Below are positions 44,151 to 54,208 of a stretch of DNA of 64,000 nucleotides, one piece after another (the stretch's first letter is position 1; every line of letters begins with the position of its first letter). The stretch is from Gilvirhabdus luticola (GTDB lineage Bacteria; Bacteroidota; Bacteroidia; Flavobacteriales; Flavobacteriaceae). The translations under genes were made by a program, and so were the position numbers. The stretch is from the NCBI RefSeq assembly GCF_032583975.1, contig NZ_JAWHTF010000006.1; one strand, given 5' to 3'. Below the pieces are notes generated by a model. It worked only from the letters and a program-made list of their open reading frames with translations. It ran no database searches and was not told where the DNA came from.

Positions 44151-44858
44151 ATGAAATATAAAAGAATATTATTAAAACTATCTGGTGAAGCTCTTATGGG
44201 AGATCGTCAGTATGGCATTGACCCCGATAGACTCAGAGAATATGCTCAAGAAATAAAAGAAATAACTAAAGAAGGTGTTGAGGTTGCCATTGTTATTGGT
44301 GGCGGTAATATTTTTAGAGGTGTTGCTGGAGCAAGTAATGGTATGGATCGCGTACAAGGAGATCATATGGGCATGTTGGCCACTGTAATCAATGGTTTGG
44401 CGTTGCAAAGTGCTTTAGAAAATGAAGGCGTTCCTACGAGACTTCAATCTGCAATTAAAATAAATGAAGTGGCCGAACCATTTATAAGAAGAAGAGCAAT
44501 GAGGCATTTAGAAAAAGGTCGTGTGGTTATTTTTGGAGGAGGAACTGGAAATCCTTATTTTACTACTGATTCTGCCGCTGTCTTACGAGCTATAGAAGTT
44601 GAGGCCAATGTTATTTTGAAAGGAACCAGAGTAGATGGTATTTACAATACAGATCCTGAAAAAGATAATACCGCAGTAAAGTTTGATAATATTAGCTTTG
44701 ATGACGTCTTAAGAAAAGGACTCAAGGTTATGGATACTACCGCTTTTACCTTAAGTCAAGAAAATGAGTTGCCTATTATTGTTTTTGATATGAACAAAAA
44801 AGGTAACTTATACAAAGTACTTTCTGGCGAAAATGTTGGTACTCAAGTTAATTTGTAA
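44151..44858 (+). CDS. pyrH: Uridylate kinase (UMP kinase)
   Basis: A 235-residue enzyme of the amino-acid kinase fold that phosphorylates UMP to UDP. Motifs are LLKLSGEALMGD, VAIVIGGGNIFRG, DHMGMLATVINGLALQ, VIFGGGTGNPYFTTDSAA and LKGTRVDGIYNTDPEKD. The length is typical. It is 31 bases upstream of frr, the common pyrH-frr pair. Confidence 0.98.
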   Translation: MKYKRILLKLSGEALMGDRQYGIDPDRLREYAQEIKEITKEGVEVAIVIGGGNIFRGVAGASNGMDRVQGDHMGMLATVINGLALQSALENEGVPTRLQSAIKINEVAEPFIRRRAMRHLEKGRVVIFGGGTGNPYFTTDSAAVLRAIEVEANVILKGTRVDGIYNTDPEKDNTAVKFDNISFDDVLRKGLKVMDTTAFTLSQENELPIIVFDMNKKGNLYKVLSGENVGTQVNL

Positions 44859-44889
44859 TTTTTGGTTTAATTTTTGAAACTATAAAATC

Positions 44890-45447
44890 ATGGATGAAGA
44901 AATACAATTTATATTAGACACGGCTCAAGAAGCTATGGATAATGCCATTAAGCATTTAGAGAAACAACTTGTAAATATAAGAGCCGGTAAAGCAAGACCT
45001 TCAATGCTAGGAAGTGTTATGGTTGAATATTATGGTGCTCTTACTCCTCTACAACAAGTAGCAAATGTTAATACTCCAGATGGTAGGACAATAACGGTAC
45101 AACCATGGGAAAAAGGGATGCTTCAAGAAATTGAAAAGGCTATCCAAGTCGCTAATCTTGGATTTAACCCAATGAATAATGGAGAAACCATCATCATAAA
45201 TGTTCCACCATTAACTGAAGAGCGTCGTATTAATTTGGCCAAACAGGCTAAATCTGAAAGTGAAGATGCAAAAATTGGTGTGAGAAACGCAAGAAAGGAC
45301 GCCAATAATGAAATTAAGAAATTAGATCATGTTTCTGAAGATTTGAAAACCAATGCCGAAATTGATGTTCAAGAAATGACTGATAAACATATTGAGAAAA
45401 TAGACGAAATCTTTAGTGTCAAAGAAAAAGAGATCATGACTGTTTAA
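44890..45447 (+). CDS. frr: Ribosome recycling factor
   Basis: A 185-residue two-domain protein that splits post-termination ribosomes together with EF-G. Conserved stretches are LVNIRAGKARPSMLGSVMVE, YYGALTPLQQVANV, ITVQPWEKGMLQEIEKAI and RNARKDANNEIKKL. It is the second gene of the pyrH-frr unit. No strong terminator follows. Confidence 0.98.
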   Translation: MDEEIQFILDTAQEAMDNAIKHLEKQLVNIRAGKARPSMLGSVMVEYYGALTPLQQVANVNTPDGRTITVQPWEKGMLQEIEKAIQVANLGFNPMNNGETIIINVPPLTEERRINLAKQAKSESEDAKIGVRNARKDANNEIKKLDHVSEDLKTNAEIDVQEMTDKHIEKIDEIFSVKEKEIMTV

Positions 45448-45544
45448 TCCTTATTTTGTTGTATAACAATTCTTAAAAGCATTCGTTTCTTATATTTAAA
45501 GAGGCATTTACGATATAAAAGTATCTTTCATTACAGATCTTTGC

Positions 45545-46801
45545 ATGCGAAAACTAGGCATTATTTTAATTTTATTATTCTTTGCCTTTTCAAGTAGAGC
45601 TCAAACTCCAGTTACAGAATTTAGTGAAAAAGAAAGTGATTCTTTACGGAAAAAAGAATTTTACAATTATCTAGGACAAGGGTATTTTCCTGTTAAGTAT
45701 TTTAATATAGATTTAAGATCACTTATTAAGTACAACCAATATGAAGGTATTAGAGCTGGGTTTGGTGGCGTAACGAGTAAGAAATTTTCGGAGAAATTCA
45801 GAATTAATGCTTATATAGCTTATGGTTTTAGAGACCATACTTACAAATACAGGATAGGTTCTGGATTTAGATTAGCAGAGAAAACCAATACTTGGTTAAA
45901 TGCTTCATTTACCAACGATTTACAAGAAACTGGAAGCACTACTTTTTTAACAGATGGCAGGAATTTTCAATTTTTTGAACCTCGACTGTTAAATATAGAT
46001 CTTTTTCATAGACACTATACCAGTGCACTATCTATTGAACATAATATACTATCAAACCTTTTAAATAAAACTCAAATTGGATCAAGTGAAATACGCCCAA
46101 CTTATAATTATGAATTTGTAGTAGATGATAATGCATATCATGATTTCAGCTTGACTACTATAACTAGTAGCTTACAGTGGTTTCCAGGAATAAAAACTAA
46201 TAAAGAAATAAAAAGAATTAGCTACCCCATAGTAACTTTACAATTTACTCAAAGTGTTAAGAATCTTTTTAGTGGTGATTTTAAATTTACAAAATTAGAT
46301 TTTAAAACCATTCATCAACTTAAACATAGAAATACGGCCATTTCTGAACTTACATTTACATCTGGTATAGCTAAAGGACATACTCCACTTACGCATTTGT
46401 ATCACGTATATCCTAACAATATTAATAAAGAAACTATTTTACAAAGATTTTCGGTTGCTGGAATAACAAGTTTTGAGACTATGTTTTTTAATGAGTTTTT
46501 CTCAGATAGATTTATAACCTTACAATACAAGTATTTTTTTAAACCATTCCGTATTTCAGAATATTTTAATCCACAACTGGTACTCATTACGAGATATGCT
46601 CTGGGAAATATGGATCATATTGATAGACATCAAAATGCTACATTTGGAACATTGGAGAAAGGGTTTACTGAATCTGGATTAGAAATCAATAAATTATTAT
46701 TCGGATTTGGATTAAGTCTTGCTTACCGTTATGGAGCTTATCATCTACCTGAATTCGGTGATAATGTTGCTCTTAAGTTTACCTTTAACATTACATTATA
46801 G
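45545..46801 (+). CDS. Short DUF5686-like outer-membrane barrel protein
   Basis: A 418-residue protein with a signal peptide (1-20, ending SRAQ). It resembles the C-terminal barrel half of DUF5686 proteins: LIKYNQYEGIRAGFGGVTSKKF, GYGFRDHTYKYRIGSGFRL-like strands, and a final strand NVALKFTFNITL. Full-length family members are about 800 residues and start with a carboxypeptidase-regulatory-like domain, which is absent. There is a proper start and signal peptide, so this looks like a natural short form. An RND/MMPL exporter follows 60 bases downstream with its own promoter. The cargo is unknown. Confidence 0.75.
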   Translation: MRKLGIILILLFFAFSSRAQTPVTEFSEKESDSLRKKEFYNYLGQGYFPVKYFNIDLRSLIKYNQYEGIRAGFGGVTSKKFSEKFRINAYIAYGFRDHTYKYRIGSGFRLAEKTNTWLNASFTNDLQETGSTTFLTDGRNFQFFEPRLLNIDLFHRHYTSALSIEHNILSNLLNKTQIGSSEIRPTYNYEFVVDDNAYHDFSLTTITSSLQWFPGIKTNKEIKRISYPIVTLQFTQSVKNLFSGDFKFTKLDFKTIHQLKHRNTAISELTFTSGIAKGHTPLTHLYHVYPNNINKETILQRFSVAGITSFETMFFNEFFSDRFITLQYKYFFKPFRISEYFNPQLVLITRYALGNMDHIDRHQNATFGTLEKGFTESGLEINKLLFGFGLSLAYRYGAYHLPEFGDNVALKFTFNITL

Positions 46802-46833
46802 GTAAATTTTATCTGTTCTATCTAGGTTTTTTC

Positions 46834-46841
46834 TACCTTTG
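46834..46841 (+). promoter_or_regulatory. Candidate -7 element of the RND/MMPL gene
   Basis: TACCTTTG matches TAnnTTTG, 19 bases before the ATG. No TTG box is found at the expected distance. Confidence 0.5.
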
Positions 46842-46860
46842 CGCTCTCTTATAAAAAGGT

Positions 46861-49248
46861 ATGTTTAAGCTTTTTACAAATCAGTTTTGGGACGTTGTAG
46901 CCAGAGTCATTCTTCGCAACAAAATCGCTATCCTTATCGCAATAACTCTTGCTACAATTTTTTTTAGCTCGCAGTGGGAAAACATGCGCTTTACTTACAC
47001 AGAAGCTAATTTATTGCCAGACGATCATGAAGTGAACATTACCTATAATGAGTTTTTAGAAATTTTTGGGGAAGAAGGTAATCTTATTGTAATTGGCGTG
47101 AAAGATTCTACTCTTTTTACAATCAATAAACTTAACGCCTGGAATAAACTCGCTGATGAATTTAAAAACTACGATGAAGTAGAAACGGTAGTTTCAATAA
47201 AGGATTTGCAAAAATTAGTAAAGGACAATGTCAACGAAAAGTTTAACCTAGAACCATTTATTAAAGATTCTGTTTCATCAATTTCACAAATTGAATCACT
47301 TCAAGAGGAATTGTTTGAAAAATATCCTTTTTATGATAATTTCTTATTTAATAAAAACACCAAAACGGTTCGTTCTGCAATTTATTTGAATAAAAATATT
47401 GTAAATACATCTGCAAGAAAAGATTTTATAATCAATGTTTTAAAGAAAAAGATTGATGCCTTTGAAGTAGAACAAAATTTAGACGTGCATGTGTCTGGTA
47501 TGCCATATATACGAACTCTGAACTCCCAAAATATCATTGACGAAATAGGTTTGTTTATTGTCGCAGCGCTATTGGTTACGTCGTTAATATTTTTCTTTTT
47601 CTTTAGATCTATAAGGGCTACTATCATTTCCCTAGTTGTTGTTTGTATTGGTGTGATGTGGACCTTTGGTATTTTAGGATTATTGAATTATGAAATTACT
47701 GTTCTTACAGCTCTCATTCCACCATTGATTATCGTTATTGGTATTCCTAATTGTATATTCTTAATAAACAAATACCAGCATGAGGTAAAACTGCATGGTA
47801 ATAAGGTAAAATCTTTACAACGTGTTATTACAAAAATTGGCAATGCCACTTTAATGACCAATGTTACAACAGCTTCAGGTTTTGCAACATTTATTCTTAC
47901 TGAAAGTAAACTCTTGAAAGAATTTGGTACAGTAGCATCTTTGAGTATTTTGGCCATCTTTATTTTGTGTTTACTAATTATTCCAATTATATACACTTTT
48001 CTACCATTCCCAAAAGACAGACATTTAGAGCATTTAAATAAAAGATGGATTGAGGGATTTGTAAATTGGATGGAAAAGATGGTGCGACAAAAAAGAATTG
48101 CTATTTACTCAACATCATTAATTCTTCTTGTTGTAAGTATCATCGGTATTTATCAAATAAGGATTTCAGGAAGCTTGATTGAGGATATGCCTAAAAAAAC
48201 GGAATTTTTTAAAGACATTCGGTTTTTTGAAAAAGAATTCAACGGTATTATGCCATTGGAAATCATGGTTGATACCAAACATAAAAAAGGTGTTATGAAA
48301 CTAGCCACCTTAAAACGTATGAATGAACTTGAGGATCTCATTATTGAAACGCCAGAATTATCAAAGCCTATTTCGGTTGTTAGCTTGGTTAAATATTCTA
48401 AACAAGCGTATTACAATGGCAATCCAAAGCATTACCAATTACCTACTTCTCAAGAGAATAGCTTTATACTTTCTTATGCAAAAAACTCTTCTTCAAATGT
48501 TGATTTACTAAAGAATTTTGTTGATAGCACTGGTCAATATGCGCGTATTACAACATTCATGAAAGATGTTGAGACTGATAAAATGGAACGTATTGAAGAG
48601 CAATTGCAAAATAAAATAAATAAAGTTTTTCCAACTGAACGTTATAATATATCTATGACTGGGAAAGCATTGGTTTTTCAAAAAGGGACTAAATATTTGG
48701 TTAAAAATTTAGCTATTTCTTTATCTCTTGCTATTTTTCTTATATCATTATTTATGGCATATATGTTCAGATCTTTTAGAATGATCATTATTTCTTTAAT
48801 ACCAAATTTATTGCCATTACTCGTTACAGCAGGATTAATGGGATATTTGGGTGTTCCTATAAAACCATCAACAATACTTGTATTTAGTATAGCTTTTGGT
48901 ATTTCGGTTGATGATACCATACATTTTTTAGCTAAATATCGTCAAGAACTACAAGCAAACCATTGGAAAATTAAAAAATCTGTTTATGGAGCCTTGCGTG
49001 AAACAGGCGTTAGTATGTTCTATACATCAATAGTTTTGTTCTTTGGGTTTTCAGTATTTACCATTTCAAGTTTTGGAGGTACTGTAGCACTTGGCGCATT
49101 GGTTTCAGCTACACTTTTGTTCGCAATGCTATCTAACTTATTATTACTTCCTTCATTATTACTGTCTCTAGAGAGAAGTATTGCTAATAAAGAAGTACTT
49201 AAAGAACCTGCTATAAATATTATTCCTGAAGAAGATGAAGCAGAATAA
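46861..49248 (+). CDS. RND superfamily exporter (MMPL/HAE3 type)
   Basis: A 795-residue inner-membrane transporter with a duplicated layout. One helix near 20-38 is followed by a periplasmic loop and five helices (about 220-375); then a second helix (about 415-435), a loop and five helices (about 610-770). The second sterol-sensing-like unit has the acidic pair in AFGISVDDTIHFLAKY expected for proton coupling; the first has IVIGIPNCIFLINKYQ instead, with the Asp replaced. It has the two-loop form of lipid or hopanoid exporters and lacks the large loops of drug exporters. The substrate is unknown. No membrane fusion protein or TolC partner is adjacent. Confidence 0.9.
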   Translation: MFKLFTNQFWDVVARVILRNKIAILIAITLATIFFSSQWENMRFTYTEANLLPDDHEVNITYNEFLEIFGEEGNLIVIGVKDSTLFTINKLNAWNKLADEFKNYDEVETVVSIKDLQKLVKDNVNEKFNLEPFIKDSVSSISQIESLQEELFEKYPFYDNFLFNKNTKTVRSAIYLNKNIVNTSARKDFIINVLKKKIDAFEVEQNLDVHVSGMPYIRTLNSQNIIDEIGLFIVAALLVTSLIFFFFFRSIRATIISLVVVCIGVMWTFGILGLLNYEITVLTALIPPLIIVIGIPNCIFLINKYQHEVKLHGNKVKSLQRVITKIGNATLMTNVTTASGFATFILTESKLLKEFGTVASLSILAIFILCLLIIPIIYTFLPFPKDRHLEHLNKRWIEGFVNWMEKMVRQKRIAIYSTSLILLVVSIIGIYQIRISGSLIEDMPKKTEFFKDIRFFEKEFNGIMPLEIMVDTKHKKGVMKLATLKRMNELEDLIIETPELSKPISVVSLVKYSKQAYYNGNPKHYQLPTSQENSFILSYAKNSSSNVDLLKNFVDSTGQYARITTFMKDVETDKMERIEEQLQNKINKVFPTERYNISMTGKALVFQKGTKYLVKNLAISLSLAIFLISLFMAYMFRSFRMIIISLIPNLLPLLVTAGLMGYLGVPIKPSTILVFSIAFGISVDDTIHFLAKYRQELQANHWKIKKSVYGALRETGVSMFYTSIVLFFGFSVFTISSFGGTVALGALVSATLLFAMLSNLLLLPSLLLSLERSIANKEVLKEPAINIIPEEDEAE

Positions 49249-49311
49249 AATTTATCTTTAATCTGGTATTTTGTTAGAGCAAAATTTGCTTTTATATTTA
49301 CGTTTTCTCTC

Positions 49312-49340
49312 TTGAAAGCTAGTGGCTTTTTTTATCTTTG
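49312..49340 (+). promoter_or_regulatory. Promoter of asnS
   Basis: TTG (49312-49314), 18 bases, then TATCTTTG (49333-49340): both elements and the spacing match the flavobacterial consensus. The ATG is 19 bases downstream. Confidence 0.78.
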
Positions 49341-49358
49341 CACTTTAAATTTTAAAAA

Positions 49359-50792
49359 ATGAAGTCTATTACAGTAGCGAAATTATTATCACAGGATAAA
49401 ACTCTAAATGAAATTGAAATTAGTGGTTGGGTAAGAACTTTTAGAGCTAATCGTTTTATAGCTCTAAATGACGGTTCTACTATTAATAATATTCAATGTG
49501 TTATAGATTTTGAAAATACAGAAGATTCAATTTTAAAGCGTATTACAACTGGTGCTGCTATTAAGGTGAAGGGTGAACTAGTAGAGAGTCAAGGCAAAGG
49601 GCAAAACGTTGAAATACAGGTTGACTCTATAGAAATTTTAGGTGACTCTGACCCTGAAACCTTTCCTATACAACCTAAAAAACATTCATTGGAATTTTTA
49701 AGAGAAAATGCTCATTTAAGAACCAGAACCAATACTTTCAGTGCCGTAATGCGCTTGCGTTCTGCCTTATCTTTTGCCATTCACAAATATTTTAATGACA
49801 ATGGCTTTTATTATATGCATGCTCCTATCATTACAGGAAGCGATGCCGAAGGTGCAGGAGAAATGTTTCGCGTAAGCGCATTGGATACCAAAAACCCACC
49901 ATTAACCGAAGACGGACATGTAGATTATTCTGAAGATTTTTTTGGAAAAGAAACTAATCTTACGGTTTCAGGACAACTAGAAGCCGAAACCTATGCTATG
50001 TCATTGGGTAAAGTATATACTTTTGGGCCAACATTTAGAGCCGAAAACTCAAATACATCAAGACATTTGGCAGAATTTTGGATGATTGAACCTGAAGTCG
50101 CTTTTATGGATTTGGTTGGCAATATGGACTTAGCTGAAGATTTTATGAAATCTATTATTCAATATGTTTTGGATAATAATCTTGAAGATCTTGAGTTTCT
50201 CGAAAAAAGGCTAATGGATGAAGAAAAAACAAAACCACAGGATCAGCGAAGCGACATGAGTTTGATTGAAAAATTAAACTTTGTGGTTGACAATAATTTT
50301 AAACGTGTCAGCTACACCGAAGCCATAGACATTTTACGAAATAGCAAACCGAATAAGAAGAAAAAGTTCCAGTATATTATTCAAGATTGGGGAGCAGATT
50401 TACAAAGTGAACATGAACGATTTTTGGTAGAAAAACATTTTAAATGTCCTGTTATTTTATTTGATTATCCTGCCACAATTAAAGCCTTTTATATGCGTTT
50501 AAATGAAGACGGAAAAACCGTTAGAGCCATGGATATTTTGTTTCCTGCTATTGGAGAAATTGTTGGAGGTTCTCAACGTGAAGAGCGACTTGATGTATTG
50601 AAAGAAAAAATGGCTGCTTTAAATATAGATGAAGAAGAGTTATGGTGGTATTTAGACTTACGTAAATATGGTACTGCAGTACATTCTGGTTTTGGTTTAG
50701 GTTTTGAGCGTTTGGTGATGTTTGTAACAGGAATGAATAATATTAGAGATGTAATACCTTATCCGAGAACTCCACAAAATGCAGAATTTTAA
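49359..50792 (+). CDS. asnS: Asparagine--tRNA ligase
   Basis: A 477-residue class IIb synthetase that charges tRNA-Asn. The N-terminal OB fold (about 15-105) includes EISGWVRTFRANRFIALNDG. The catalytic domain has APIITGSDAEGAGEMFRV, FGPTFRAENSNTSRHLAEFWM (motif 2) and FGLGFERLVMFVTGMNNIRDV (motif 3). The GSDAEGAGE stretch and the AsnRS-type motif 2 separate it from aspartyl enzymes. It is followed 52 bases later by rpoN. Confidence 0.97.
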   Translation: MKSITVAKLLSQDKTLNEIEISGWVRTFRANRFIALNDGSTINNIQCVIDFENTEDSILKRITTGAAIKVKGELVESQGKGQNVEIQVDSIEILGDSDPETFPIQPKKHSLEFLRENAHLRTRTNTFSAVMRLRSALSFAIHKYFNDNGFYYMHAPIITGSDAEGAGEMFRVSALDTKNPPLTEDGHVDYSEDFFGKETNLTVSGQLEAETYAMSLGKVYTFGPTFRAENSNTSRHLAEFWMIEPEVAFMDLVGNMDLAEDFMKSIIQYVLDNNLEDLEFLEKRLMDEEKTKPQDQRSDMSLIEKLNFVVDNNFKRVSYTEAIDILRNSKPNKKKKFQYIIQDWGADLQSEHERFLVEKHFKCPVILFDYPATIKAFYMRLNEDGKTVRAMDILFPAIGEIVGGSQREERLDVLKEKMAALNIDEEELWWYLDLRKYGTAVHSGFGLGFERLVMFVTGMNNIRDVIPYPRTPQNAEF

Positions 50793-50844
50793 AGTATTAA
50801 ACTTGTTATCTATTCATTATCTTTAGTATAATAAATTATTATTA

Positions 50845-52305
50845 ATGTTAAAACAACATTTACAGTTTAAGTTATCACAAAAGCTTTCACCGCAACAAAT
50901 TCAATTAATGAAATTGATACAGTTGCCTATCATTGCTTTTGAACAACGTCTTAAGCAGGAACTTGAAGAAAATCCTGCTTTGGAAGGTGGTAAAGAAGAA
51001 ACCGTAGATGAATTTGATGATGATCTTGACAATTCAAATGAGGATTATAGTGACAGTGAAACTATTAATTCTGAAGACATCAATGTTGATGAATATTTGA
51101 GTGATGATGAAATACCTGATTACAGAACTCAAGCCAATAATTACAGTTCTGATGATGAAGAAAAAAGCATGCCTTATGCATCAGGCACTTCATTTACTCA
51201 ACACTTAATAAATCAATTGAACACGTTCAGATTAAATGATGAAGAACGTGATATAGCAGAGTTTTTAGTAGGTAGTGTTGATGAAAGTGGTTATATACGT
51301 CGTTCAATTTCAGATATCATGGACGACCTTGCTTTCACTCAAAATGTTTATACTACTGAAGAGAAAATTAAGGAAATACTTCATATTGTTCATGATCTGG
51401 ATCCAGCAGGAGTTGGTGCGAGAAACTTGCAGGAATGTTTAAAAATTCAGCTTCATAGAAAATCAAGCAGTCCTAATGCAGAGCTTGCTATAGATATTAT
51501 TGAGAATGCATTTGATCAGTTTACCAAAAAGCATTATAAAAAATTAATGCAGAAGTTTAATGTAAATGAAGAGCAATTAAAAGGTGCAATAAATCAAATA
51601 GAACATTTAAACCCGAAACCTGGTGGTTCTTATTCAGGTAATAATAGAATTGTTGAACATATTATTCCAGATTTTGCAATAAAAATAGTTGATGGTGAAT
51701 TAGAATTGACTTTAAACGGAAGAAACGCACCAGAACTTCATGTGTCCAGAGAGTACAATAATATGCTTAAGACCTATAAGGACTCAAAAGATAAATCTAA
51801 ATCACAAAAGGAAGCTGTATTATTTATTAAACAAAAATTAGATGCAGCCAAATGGTTTATAGATGCCATAAAACAACGCCAGCAAACTCTTTTTGTAACT
51901 ATGAGTGCTATTATGCACTATCAAAAAGATTATTTTTTATCAGGCGATGAGCGTAAATTGAAACCAATGATTCTAAAAGACATTGCAGACGAAATCAATA
52001 TGGATGTTTCAACGGTTTCTAGAGTTGCTAATAGTAAATATGTAGATACCCCTTATGGCACCAAACTTATCAAAGAATTCTTTTCTGAATCTATGACCAA
52101 TGATCAAGGTGAAGAAGTCTCAACCAGAGAAATTAAGAAAATTTTGGAAACCGTAATTGAAGAAGAAAATAAAAAGAAACCTCTGACAGACGAGACGTTG
52201 GCATCAATCTTAAAAGATAAAGGTTATCCTATTGCCAGAAGAACCGTTGCAAAATATAGAGAACAATTGGATATTCCAGTAGCTAGATTACGTAAAAAGA
52301 TTTGA
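50845..52305 (+). CDS. rpoN: RNA polymerase sigma-54 factor
   Basis: A 486-residue alternative sigma factor. Region I is Gln-rich (LSQKLSPQQIQLMKLIQLP) and binds activator and core. Region II is a strongly acidic stretch, about residues 53-96. Core- and DNA-binding domains follow, with DVSTVSRVANSKYVDTPYG and the RpoN box ARRTVAKYRE near the C-terminus. All parts needed for enhancer-dependent transcription are present. No bacterial enhancer-binding protein lies in this window. The next gene overlaps its stop codon by one base. Confidence 0.97.
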   Translation: MLKQHLQFKLSQKLSPQQIQLMKLIQLPIIAFEQRLKQELEENPALEGGKEETVDEFDDDLDNSNEDYSDSETINSEDINVDEYLSDDEIPDYRTQANNYSSDDEEKSMPYASGTSFTQHLINQLNTFRLNDEERDIAEFLVGSVDESGYIRRSISDIMDDLAFTQNVYTTEEKIKEILHIVHDLDPAGVGARNLQECLKIQLHRKSSSPNAELAIDIIENAFDQFTKKHYKKLMQKFNVNEEQLKGAINQIEHLNPKPGGSYSGNNRIVEHIIPDFAIKIVDGELELTLNGRNAPELHVSREYNNMLKTYKDSKDKSKSQKEAVLFIKQKLDAAKWFIDAIKQRQQTLFVTMSAIMHYQKDYFLSGDERKLKPMILKDIADEINMDVSTVSRVANSKYVDTPYGTKLIKEFFSESMTNDQGEEVSTREIKKILETVIEEENKKKPLTDETLASILKDKGYPIARRTVAKYREQLDIPVARLRKKI

Positions 52306-52910
52306 TGAAATTCTTTTTAAAAAGCATATCGTATGTATTTCATCCTTTATTCATGCCGATAATTGCTGTTAGTTTCTATTACGCCAAATCTCCAAGATAT
52401 ATTCCAACAGAGATTATTCAAGCTAAAATTATTTCGGTATTTATTCTTACTTTAATTCTTCCTATTCTGCTCTTTTTTTTATTGAAATCTCTTAAAACAA
52501 TCCATTCCATACATTTAAAAACAACTCAAGAGCGCATTATGCCACTAGTTCTTTTTTCGGTAATTATATTTCTGGTTTTAAGAAAGATATTTCCTCAAAA
52601 TGATATTCTGGAATTATACTATTTTTTTATTGGGGTTTTAATTACTAATTTATCATGTTTATTTTTAGCTTTTTTTAAGTTCAAAGTAAGCCTGCACATG
52701 GCCGGAATTTCTGGTATTTTTATGTTTTTTGTTGCGTTAAGTATTCATTATAATATAAATATAAATGGTACTCTGGCATTGCTGTCAATAATTATAGGTC
52801 TTATTGCTACGTCAAGGCTTTATCTTAATGCACATAACTATAAAGAATTGGCGATTGGCTTTTTTATTGGATTTCTACCTCAATTAATAGTTATTAATTA
52901 TTGGTTATAA
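52305..52910 (+). CDS. Integral membrane protein, possibly PAP2-related
   Basis: A 201-residue protein with about six hydrophobic helices. The ATG at 52305 overlaps the rpoN TGA (TGATG), giving MKFFLKSISYVF; a TTG one codon earlier is less likely. SLHMAGISGIFMF and the later ATSRLYLNAHNYKELAIGF place a His and an Arg/His pair where PAP2-type phosphatases have theirs, but the complete motif is not there. Function is unknown. Coupling to rpoN suggests co-expression. It converges on the barrel gene at 52905. Confidence 0.8.
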   Translation: MKFFLKSISYVFHPLFMPIIAVSFYYAKSPRYIPTEIIQAKIISVFILTLILPILLFFLLKSLKTIHSIHLKTTQERIMPLVLFSVIIFLVLRKIFPQNDILELYYFFIGVLITNLSCLFLAFFKFKVSLHMAGISGIFMFFVALSIHYNININGTLALLSIIIGLIATSRLYLNAHNYKELAIGFFIGFLPQLIVINYWL

Positions 52911-53603
52911 AATATAGAACATCAATCCGATTTTTATGGCGCTCATATCAATAGAAACATCATCTATTTTAGCATCGGAAGAGAAAATTGGATTTAGAGC
53001 ATAATAAAAAAATAGATTCCAAGTATTATATCCTAAACTACATGTTAAACCGTATTGAAAATCGTTGAAGTCTTTGTTGTTTTTAAAAGTAAGTGTCTCT
53101 AAATCACCTTTAAATTTACTTGTATTAGCAAATACATAACCTAGTTTGAAACCTGTATAAATACGCCAAAATTTATATTCAGAAGGTGTTGATGTTCGCC
53201 ATCTAAATTCTATGGGGAACTCTACCATATGAGTAGCGAATTTATTCTTTGTGTACTCTGCATCTATATCTCTTAAATTTGTATAAGTAAAATGACCTGT
53301 CTCATTTTTATTAATCAACATGTTTTGATTATAAGAACTTCCTGAATAACCTATACCAATTCCTATTGCTACATTTCTTTTTTTATTGATTGGCATATCT
53401 TTTATGGTGCCAATATGAAATCCACTAGAAAAACCACTTTGATTAATGCCTTCTGGTTTATTACCGAGTAAATTATATGTTATTCCAACATAAAATTGGT
53501 CTTCTTTGTATAAAGAATCTACAACTATCTCTTCAGTTTCAACTTGAGAAACAATAGGTTGACAAGTAATAATAAAAATTATGGTATATAGTAAGTTCCT
53601 CAT
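52905..53603 (-). CDS. Outer-membrane beta-barrel protein (PorT/OMP_b-brl_2-like)
   Basis: A 232-residue protein with a signal peptide ending PIVSQ (about residue 20). About eight amphipathic strands follow, such as RNVAIGIGIGYSGSSYNQNM, FWRIYTGFKLGYVFAN and YNTWNLFFYYALNP, and the C-terminus IKIGLMFYIL is barrel-like. It fits the small porin-like barrels common in Bacteroidota. It is not clearly the type IX secretion protein PorT itself. The 3' end overlaps the converging membrane-protein gene by six bases. Confidence 0.82.
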   Translation of the reverse strand: MRNLLYTIIFIITCQPIVSQVETEEIVVDSLYKEDQFYVGITYNLLGNKPEGINQSGFSSGFHIGTIKDMPINKKRNVAIGIGIGYSGSSYNQNMLINKNETGHFTYTNLRDIDAEYTKNKFATHMVEFPIEFRWRTSTPSEYKFWRIYTGFKLGYVFANTSKFKGDLETLTFKNNKDFNDFQYGLTCSLGYNTWNLFFYYALNPIFSSDAKIDDVSIDMSAIKIGLMFYIL

Positions 53604-53655
53604 CTATGCAAAATAACTAAACAATAATGAATAAATTGCATGTAATTAAAAACAA

Positions 53656-53683
53656 AAAGCGTTTTGATTTCTCAAAACGCTTT
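53656..53683 (-). terminator. Terminator of the ExbB/ExbD operon
   Basis: AAAGCGTTTTGA (53656-53667) pairs perfectly with TCAAAACGCTTT (53672-53683) around TTTC. On the minus strand a T-rich tract follows, 25 bases past the last ExbD stop. Confidence 0.88.
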
Positions 53684-53708
53684 AATATTAATAAAATTAA
53701 GAAATAAA

Positions 53709-54194
53709 TTATCTGTTTAAATCTGCTAATGCATCACCTTGTCTAGTGGTATAATTAATTTTTAATGCATTTACTTTGCGTAATTCTTGTTTGATATCTG
53801 AAACTAATCCCATATTGGCTTCACTATCTACTTTAAGAGCAGTAGTTAAAAAAGGGATTAACTCTTCACGTTTTGCAGCTCTTTCAGCATTGATAAATGC
53901 AGCTATATCACTTACTTCTGCAAACTTATCATTGAGTTGAATTCTAGCTTCAGTACCAAATTGTGATTGAAAGCGACTACTTGGCTTACCTGCATATATA
54001 TACATTACCAAATCTTTCTTGTCCAGCTTTTCAATTTGGTCAGCTGCTGGCAATCTATTCTCAATATTCAAAGTATTTTGCCTCATTACAGTTGCCACCA
54101 TAAAAAAGAATAATAACATAAAAACAATATCTGGTAACGATGCTGTTGATATTGCTGGAAGATCACCACTTTTCTTCTTATTAAATTTACCCAT
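53709..54194 (-). CDS. ExbD/TolR family biopolymer transport protein
   Basis: A 161-residue protein with one N-terminal helix holding the proton-path Asp (PDIVFMLLFFFMVATVM) and a periplasmic domain. With the ExbB-like protein at 55320 it should form a proton-driven motor for TonB-type transport or Tol-like envelope work. It is the second of two unequal ExbD copies, 14 bases after the larger one. Confidence 0.92.
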   Translation of the reverse strand: MGKFNKKKSGDLPAISTASLPDIVFMLLFFFMVATVMRQNTLNIENRLPAADQIEKLDKKDLVMYIYAGKPSSRFQSQFGTEARIQLNDKFAEVSDIAAFINAERAAKREELIPFLTTALKVDSEANMGLVSDIKQELRKVNALKINYTTRQGDALADLNR

Positions 54195-54208
54195 TCTTTT
54201 TATTTTAT

